This document shows positions 58,717 to 64,000 of a DNA stretch of 64,000 nt, in pieces (position 1 is the stretch's first letter; every line of letters begins with the position of its first letter). The position numbers and the translations under genes were made by a program. The notes under the pieces were generated by a model that worked only from the letters and a program-made list of their open reading frames with translations, was not told the origin of the DNA and did not search any database. Source of the DNA: JAJFUE01 sp041687335 (GTDB lineage: Bacteria > Sumerlaeota > Sumerlaeia > MVZB01); assembly GCA_041687335.1 (NCBI GenBank), contig JAWLCE010000001.1, positions 1 through 64,000 on the forward strand, written 5' to 3'.

Positions 58717-61008
58717 ATGAACGACTTCATCCTGGCGATTGCCTTCCTGCTCGGCACCGAGCTGATGAGCCTGCCCCTGCGCGGGCTGCTCGCGCGCGGG
58801 CGGATGGAGCCGGCAACGCGGCGGGTCGTCTCGCGGGTGGCGGGGGCGCCGGCGCTGGCGCTGGTGGTCTGGATGGCGGGCCACCTCTGGGGCGGGGCGC
58901 TGAGTGGGTGGTGGTTCTGGCTGGCCCTTTATGCGCCGCTGCTGGGGCTGGCGGCGTGGCAGGCCGGGAGCTTGGGGGCGCTGCTGGGCTACGGGGGCCG
59001 CGAGGGGGGCTTTTCGCGCTGGGGGTTGGATCTGCTCTCGCTGGCGCTGTTTCTGGGGTTCGTCGCGCTGCGCCGCCACGCCCCCGACATGACGGCCTAC
59101 CCGATCGATGGCTCGGGCGCGGAAAAATTTACCAATGCGATGCTGTTCTGGAGCGCCTGGCACGCGCGGGAGCTGCCGCCGGTGGACTACTGGCTGGCAG
59201 GCGAGCCGCTGGTCTATTACTACTGGGGGCAGTTCTTCTGGGCCTGGGTGGGGCGGATGCTGGCGATGCCGGGGGAGCTGGCGCTCAACCTGGGGCTGGC
59301 GCGGCTGACGTTGCTGGTCTTTGAGTCGGCCTGGCTGCTGGGGCGCGCGCTGCGGCTGGGGGCGGCATGGGCGGCGGTGGGCGGGGTGGCCGCGGCGTGG
59401 GCGGGCAATCCGGCGGCGCTCGCGCCGGCGTGGGGGCTGCTGCGCGGATCGATGCCGCCGCGCTGGGGGGAGTATCCCTATTGGGACGCGCGCGGGGTGA
59501 TCCCCGGGACGGTCAATGAGTTTCCGGCCTTCACGGCAATCTTGGGGGATTTTCATGCCCACCACCTCGCGCTGCCGTGGCTGATCGGCTGGCTGGCGCT
59601 GCTGCTGGCGTGGGAGTGGTGGCGTCCACGGCGGAGAGGGTGGCCGGCGACGGCGGCGTTGCTGGGGGGCTGGCTGGGGCTGGGCGCGGGGGCGGCGCTG
59701 GGGAACATGTGGAACCTGCCGGCGATGGCCGCGGTCGGGCTGGCGGCGCTGGCGTGGGCGAGCCTGCGCGGGGGGCGGGTGTTTGCGCGGCTGCTGGCGC
59801 CGCTGCTGGCGCTGGGCGCGGTGGTGACGCTGGGGATTCTGCTCATGCGGGCGGGGGCGGAGCTGCCGCTTGCGGGGGGCGAGGGGACGGCCAGCTTCCC
59901 GCTGCAGGTCCTGCCCGCTCGCCTGCAATCGAGCCTGCCCGACCTTCTGCGCTTCTGGGGTTTGCCGCTGGCGGCACTGGCGCTGGCGGTGCTGGCGCGC
60001 AGCATCGGTTGGAGGCTCAGGCCGCCACGCCCGCCGAGGCGGCCGCGGGCGCGGGTTGCATTGGAAACCGACGACCGGCCCCACGCGCCGGGGCTGCTGG
60101 CGGCGCTTGGGCTGGGGGCGCTGGGGTTGGCCTGGCTGGGCTGGGGGCCGCTGCTGTGGGCGGCGGCGGCGTTGTGGGCCGGGGCGCTGGCGCTGGGACC
60201 GGGCCGCTGGATCAGCGGGCGGGCGCTCTGGCTGCTGCTGGGGTCATGCGCCGCGCTGGCCGGGCTCGAGCTGTTCTACATCGACGATGCGATGAGCGGC
60301 GACTATGAGCGCTACAACAGCTACTTCAAGTTCTCGTTCATTGCCTGGCCGCCGCTCATGGTGGGGGCGACGGCGGCGGCGGCGGGGCTGTGGCGGGCAC
60401 GGCTGCCGTGGGCGGGGCGACTGGCGGCGAGGCTGGCGCTGGTGACGATCGCCGCCGCCGGCGCGGTCTATCCGCTGCTCGCCTTCCCGGCGCGGATCGC
60501 GCAGACGCGCGCGGCCGATGAGCCGCCGATGCCGCCGACGCTCGACATGACGGCCTTCCTTGCGCACCGGCCGCCGTGGAGCGCCGAGACGCCGCTGCTC
60601 GAGTTCATCCGGCGCGAGGTGCCGGCCGGGGAGATCGTCGCCGAGGCCGGCGGCGCCGATCCCTACAGCTACGGCGGGCGGGTGGCGAGCCTGGCGGGGC
60701 GGCCGGTGCCGCTGGGCTGGGCGCATCATCAGCACCAGTGGCGCGGGGGGGCCGGCTGGCCGACCGTTGCCCGCCACGGCGGGTTGCTGGAGGTGCTGTA
60801 TCGGGAGGAAGACCCGGCGGCGGCGCTCGCGGCGGCGCGGGAGCTTGGCGCGCGCTGGGTGATCTATGGCCTGCCCGAGGAAGCCCGTTACGGCCAGGAG
60901 GCGCGCGAGCGGCTGGAGCGGATTGGCCGCCCGGCCGCCACCTCGGCCGACGGCCGGCTGGTCATCTTTGCGCTTGACGCGCCCACCGCCCCGGAGGAGA
61001 CCCGATGA
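58717..61008 (+). CDS. DUF2298 (TIGR03662-type) membrane protein
   Basis: 763 residues with about 15 helices. YPIDGSGAEKFTNAMLFWSA, LPPVDYWLAGEPLVYYYWGQ, and GDFHAHHLALPWLIGWLALL are hallmarks of the DUF2298/Chlor_Arch_YYY family; the late YNSYFKFSFIAWP is another. These are probably GT-C-fold glycosyltransferases or partners of one. The next gene overlaps it (ATGATG/TGA) and is the TIGR03663 protein with which this family is usually paired. Likely envelope glycan assembly from lipid-linked sugars. Confidence 0.87.
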   Translation: MNDFILAIAFLLGTELMSLPLRGLLARGRMEPATRRVVSRVAGAPALALVVWMAGHLWGGALSGWWFWLALYAPLLGLAAWQAGSLGALLGYGGREGGFSRWGLDLLSLALFLGFVALRRHAPDMTAYPIDGSGAEKFTNAMLFWSAWHARELPPVDYWLAGEPLVYYYWGQFFWAWVGRMLAMPGELALNLGLARLTLLVFESAWLLGRALRLGAAWAAVGGVAAAWAGNPAALAPAWGLLRGSMPPRWGEYPYWDARGVIPGTVNEFPAFTAILGDFHAHHLALPWLIGWLALLLAWEWWRPRRRGWPATAALLGGWLGLGAGAALGNMWNLPAMAAVGLAALAWASLRGGRVFARLLAPLLALGAVVTLGILLMRAGAELPLAGGEGTASFPLQVLPARLQSSLPDLLRFWGLPLAALALAVLARSIGWRLRPPRPPRRPRARVALETDDRPHAPGLLAALGLGALGLAWLGWGPLLWAAAALWAGALALGPGRWISGRALWLLLGSCAALAGLELFYIDDAMSGDYERYNSYFKFSFIAWPPLMVGATAAAAGLWRARLPWAGRLAARLALVTIAAAGAVYPLLAFPARIAQTRAADEPPMPPTLDMTAFLAHRPPWSAETPLLEFIRREVPAGEIVAEAGGADPYSYGGRVASLAGRPVPLGWAHHQHQWRGGAGWPTVARHGGLLEVLYREEDPAAALAAARELGARWVIYGLPEEARYGQEARERLERIGRPAATSADGRLVIFALDAPTAPEETR

Positions 61009-62915
61009 TGCGACCCGCGACCGGATATTGGAAGATGGCGGCGCTGGTCATGCTGGCGCTGCTGGCGGTCGTGCCGCGCGTGATCCTGCTGGGCGAGCGG
61101 CCGGCGATGCACGACGAGGCGCAGGATGCCTGGTATAGCTATGCCTTCGCGCGCGACGGGCACTACACGCACAACCCGATCCTGCACGGGCCCTCGCTGA
61201 TCCTGGCGGCGGGGCTGGTTTTTCGCTGGGCGGGGGACTCGATGACGGCGGCGCGCGCGGTGGTGGCGGTCATCTCGATCATCGGGCTGTGGGTGGGCCT
61301 GCAACTGTGGCCGCGCCGCTATCGCTACTGGCTGGCGCCGCTGCTGCTGAGCTCGCCGATGCTGCTCTACTTCAGCCGCTTCTACCGCAACGACATGGTC
61401 TTCTCGGCGCTGGTGCTGATCGGGCTGGTCGGCATCGTGCGCTCGCTGGAGGGTCGCTCGCCGGCGGCGCGCGCGGCCTGGGGGACGCTGGCGCCGGTTC
61501 CGCTGCTGGCGCTGCTGGCGCTCAAGATGAACGCGCCCTTTATTTACGCGGCGGGGCTGACGTGGGTGCTGGCCTGGCTGATCATGCGGCTGTTCTGGCG
61601 GCGGCCGGCGCTCTGGCTGCGCCCCCGGCGAATGGTGCGGCCGATCAGCAGCCGGCCCGCCCGGCCCGCCGCCCGCCGCGATCGGCGAGAGACCGGCCGG
61701 CGCAAGGAGCAACTGCGCCAGCCCGGCCGGCCGCTGCCTGCCGCGCTCCCCTCGCCCATCCCCGGGCGGGCGATGCGCGCAACACTGGCGGGGTGGGCGC
61801 TCGGCAGCGTGATCGGGATGGCCTACGTGCTCTTCATCTATGGGGTGACGACGCCGGATTACACATTCTCGCCGCTGGCCAATATCGCGCGCACGATCGA
61901 ATACTGGGCCGGCCAGCACCAGGCCCAGCGCATTACGGGAGCGCTGCATTACCACCTGCCGATCCTGCTGACCTACGAGCTGCCGATCCTGCTGCTGCTG
62001 GCGGCGGGGCTGGTGGTGGACGCGGCCGGGCGACCGGCGCGCACGCTGGTTTACCTTGGCTCGATCCTCGCGTGGATCGCGCTCTGGATGATCTGGGGAG
62101 CGATCGAACTGCGGGGCCCGCTGGCGCGAGTGGTGGACTTTTTGCACATGGAGCCGAGCCGGTCGATGCTGGTGCTGGGCCTGTGGATCGTGCCGCTGCT
62201 GGCGTGGTCGGTGCTGGCGCTCAAGGAGCACCGCCTGCTGGGCTCGTGGCTGGCGTGGTGGGCGGCCAGTTCGCTGTTCCAGTATTCGGTGGCCGGGGAG
62301 AAGGTCCCCTGGCTGGGGCTGCACATCGCGCTGCCGCTGATCCTGACACTGGGTTGGGTCTGGGCGCCGTGGCTGCGGCGGGCGGGTCCGAGCGGGCGAC
62401 AACTTGCCGTGGCCGCGCTGGCGGTGGCGACGCTGATCGCGCTGCGCAATGACTATTACCTGGTCGGGCCGCGCGCAGCCGACCCCGCTGAGCGCCTAGT
62501 CTACAACCACACTTCGGTGGAGTATGACGCGCTCTGCCGGGACTACCTGCTCAGCTGGCAGAGGCGGGCCGATGAGGTCCCGCTCGCGGCGCGGCGGGTG
62601 GCGCTGAGCGGGGAGACCGGCTGGCCGGGGGTCTGGTACTTCCGCCACTGCGGCTATGACCTGCCGGCGCAGCCGCCCGACGCGGCTGAGGGCTGGGACT
62701 TGATCACCGGGATCGCCAGCGAGATGGAGGCGCTCTGCGCACAGGTGGACCCGGCGCGCTGGCGCTGCACGCCGCTGTCGATGCGCGACCACTGGTGGGC
62801 ACCATGGCCGGAGCAGCACCCGTGGCTGGCCTGGTGGCGCTACTACTGGTGGCGCATCCCGTGGACCGAGCCGGGCGGCTTCTATATCACGGCGGTCGAG
62901 CCGCTGGGCCCTTGA
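61005..62915 (+). CDS. TIGR03663/Agl23-like membrane glycosyltransferase
   Basis: 636 residues with about 12 helices. MHDEAQDAWYSYAFARDGHY and HNPILHGPSLILAAGLVFRW carry the Asp-Glu of GT-C enzymes and are diagnostic. A Pro/Arg-rich cytoplasmic insert lies at about 205-255, and a periplasmic tail follows the last helix (WYFRHCGYDLPAQPPD). In archaea the relative is linked to flippase/N-glycosylation work. Its start overlaps the DUF2298 stop, so the two are coupled. Confidence 0.87.
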   Translation: MMRPATGYWKMAALVMLALLAVVPRVILLGERPAMHDEAQDAWYSYAFARDGHYTHNPILHGPSLILAAGLVFRWAGDSMTAARAVVAVISIIGLWVGLQLWPRRYRYWLAPLLLSSPMLLYFSRFYRNDMVFSALVLIGLVGIVRSLEGRSPAARAAWGTLAPVPLLALLALKMNAPFIYAAGLTWVLAWLIMRLFWRRPALWLRPRRMVRPISSRPARPAARRDRRETGRRKEQLRQPGRPLPAALPSPIPGRAMRATLAGWALGSVIGMAYVLFIYGVTTPDYTFSPLANIARTIEYWAGQHQAQRITGALHYHLPILLTYELPILLLLAAGLVVDAAGRPARTLVYLGSILAWIALWMIWGAIELRGPLARVVDFLHMEPSRSMLVLGLWIVPLLAWSVLALKEHRLLGSWLAWWAASSLFQYSVAGEKVPWLGLHIALPLILTLGWVWAPWLRRAGPSGRQLAVAALAVATLIALRNDYYLVGPRAADPAERLVYNHTSVEYDALCRDYLLSWQRRADEVPLAARRVALSGETGWPGVWYFRHCGYDLPAQPPDAAEGWDLITGIASEMEALCAQVDPARWRCTPLSMRDHWWAPWPEQHPWLAWWRYYWWRIPWTEPGGFYITAVEPLGP

Positions 62916-62976
62916 TTCAGGTTGTTCGAGATGTTCACGAAAGGCCCAGCGCGGCCGAGCCGCAACCAAAAAATGC

Positions 62977-63094
62977 AGCCACGAATGGACACCAATTTGC
63001 ACGAATGATATGAACACCAAGACGCCAAGATGGCCAAGGGGCGCATCCGCGCAAATTGAACCGCAGAGGCGCAGGGACGCCGAGGAAAAGCAAG
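62977..63094. repeat. Mosaic of three dispersed repeat families
   Basis: A CCACGAATGGACACC block (62977-63012, related to 791-834), an ACACCAAGACGCCAAG block (63013-63040) and an ACCGCAGAGGCGCAGGGACG block (63059-63094, related to 56765) follow one another. No gene is present in 62916-63352. Confidence 0.65.
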
Positions 63095-63199
63095 GTCTCG
63101 AGCTTGGACGAAGATCGGAGGTTGGGATTGACAGGCCGTGGGTTGATTCCCTGCCCATTTTCCACAACAACCCAGCCGCGAAGGGGCGATCGCCGGTAG

Positions 63200-63226
63200 C
63201 CGGGGGTGACCGTAGGGAACCCCCGG
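63200..63226. repeat. Hairpin CCGGGGGT/ACCCCCGG
   Basis: A perfect 8-bp stem with an 11-nt loop, flanked by TAG and TCTA. No T run follows, so it is probably another interspersed palindrome rather than a terminator. Confidence 0.6.
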
Positions 63227-63352
63227 TCTAGGCACCCCGCACAGATTCTTGTAGGATCGAGCCGCTGGCGCGCGAGTGAAGCGCGCGGTGGACGGCACGG
63301 CCGGGAATCCGCTATTATCCCGGCCGCGGCGATTTTATGACGGCGGCGGACA

Positions 63353-64000
63353 ATGAGACGAACCGATCACCTGGCCAGCTCCGTGGCGGCATTGGCAATC
63401 CTGCTGCTGACGGCGGCGGCGTGGTCGGTGCGGTTCATCCAGGATGACGCCTATATTTCGTTCGTCTATGCGCGCAACCTGGCCGAGGGGCGCGGCCTGA
63501 CCTGGATCGACGGCGAGGCCGTCGAGGGCTACACCAACTTCCTCTGGGTCATGCTGATGGCGTTGCCGGAGCTGATCGGCCGCCACCCGGCGCCGTTCGC
63601 GATCGGGCTGGGCCTGCTTTCGTTTGCGCTGGCGCTGGCGGCGACGTGGCTGCTGGCGCGCCGGGCGCTGGGGTCGCCGTGGATGGCGCTGGTGGCGATG
63701 CTGATCGCCGGCACCAACGCCTCGTTCCTGCGCTATGCCAGCGGCGGACTGGAGACGATGACCCAGACGCTGCTGGGCCTGGGGCTGCTGCTGGCGGCGG
63801 TGCGGCTGATCGCGGAGGAGGAGCCGAGGCGGGTGGGACCGGCGCTGGCGATCTCACTGCTGGCGGCGCTGGCGCTGCTGACGCGGCTGGATTCGGCGGT
63901 GCTGGTGGCGGCGGCGGGGGGGGCGGCGCTGGTACACCTGTGGCGAAGGGCGGGCGCGGCGCGTGCGGCGCAGATCGGCTGGCTGCTCGGGCCGGCGGCA
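63353..64000 (+). CDS. Membrane glycosyltransferase, truncated by the window edge
   Basis: At least 216 residues, open to the right edge. After one helix (VAALAILLLTAAAWSVRF) it reads QDDAYISFVYARNLAEGRGL and EGYTNFLWVMLMALPELIG: the Asp-Asp plus EGYTNFLW pattern of GT-C mannosyl/arabinosyl-type transferases. At least five helices are seen. ATG 63353; another ATG at 63337 is in a different frame and not followed by a protein-like reading. It probably belongs to the glycan group upstream. Confidence 0.85.
   Translation, partial: MRRTDHLASSVAALAILLLTAAAWSVRFIQDDAYISFVYARNLAEGRGLTWIDGEAVEGYTNFLWVMLMALPELIGRHPAPFAIGLGLLSFALALAATWLLARRALGSPWMALVAMLIAGTNASFLRYASGGLETMTQTLLGLGLLLAAVRLIAEEEPRRVGPALAISLLAALALLTRLDSAVLVAAAGGAALVHLWRRAGAARAAQIGWLLGPAA

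Overview
The window is 64 kb of very GC-rich bacterial chromosome. It holds no rRNA, tRNA or CRISPR array that I could see. The gene content is Gram-negative: a secretin, ExbB/ExbD/TonB-like proteins, several lipoproteins and secreted repeat proteins. Two type II/IV pseudopilin-like proteins carry the N-terminal block IELLIVVAIIA..AAIAVPNFLEAQ, which is usual in uncultivated lineages such as Sumerlaeota, Hydrogenedentota, Omnitrophota and Lentisphaerota. I therefore infer an uncultivated bacterium of that kind; the exact phylum is not proven here. The plus strand looks G-rich almost throughout, whatever the gene orientation, so the window probably lies inside one replichore.

Layout. 1-1.77 kb: a partial minus-strand gene, then a non-coding tract full of palindromic repeats. 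1.77-4.75 kb: a flippase, proC and a DNA-binding-like gene, all minus. 4.89-10.24 kb: an orphan histidine kinase and smc, with a promoter/operator before smc. 10.27-11.0 kb: a HEPN/nucleotidyltransferase pair whose first gene is frameshifted. 11.1-15.4 kb: two secreted repeat proteins. 15.8-20.4 kb: a CDP-alcohol phosphotransferase, trpD, metY and an aroQ with a long basic tail. 20.4-25.4 kb: ferritin, two pseudopilins, a haem-domain lipoprotein and a cluster of small repeats, including a probable 304-bp miniature transposable element inserted in a dispersed palindrome. 25.4-30.3 kb: a DUF3352-like protein, a low-GC nuclease-like gene, a sulfatase and an M28 peptidase.

30.35-42.87 kb is a long minus-strand directon. 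Read 5'->3' it runs: lipoprotein, TonB-like, exbB, exbD, nfeD, rpsA, a HARP-type helicase, GspC-like, secretin, yebC, ruvC, purN. After an alpha/beta hydrolase come ilvC, a beta-propeller protein, a GT4 glycosyltransferase and a carbamoyltransferase with its DUF5989 partner. A TPP riboswitch at 52.4 kb heads a thiF-thiS-thiG-thiH operon. NamZ, a small low-GC gene and an M15-type peptidase with a dockerin-like insert follow. The right end carries a DUF2298/Agl23-type membrane glycosyltransferase pair and the start of a third such gene.

Functionally the window mixes housekeeping biosynthesis (Pro, Trp, Met, Ile/Val, shikimate, purine, thiamine), chromosome maintenance (smc, ruvC), envelope energy and secretion, and surface glycan work. 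The most unusual parts are the nested miniature element at 20.45-20.77 kb, a second element with 26-bp inverted ends that supplies a stop codon (22.86-23.02 kb), the AroQ-tail fusion, the operator over the smc promoter, and the low-GC gene bracketed by inverted repeats at 56.8-57.2 kb.
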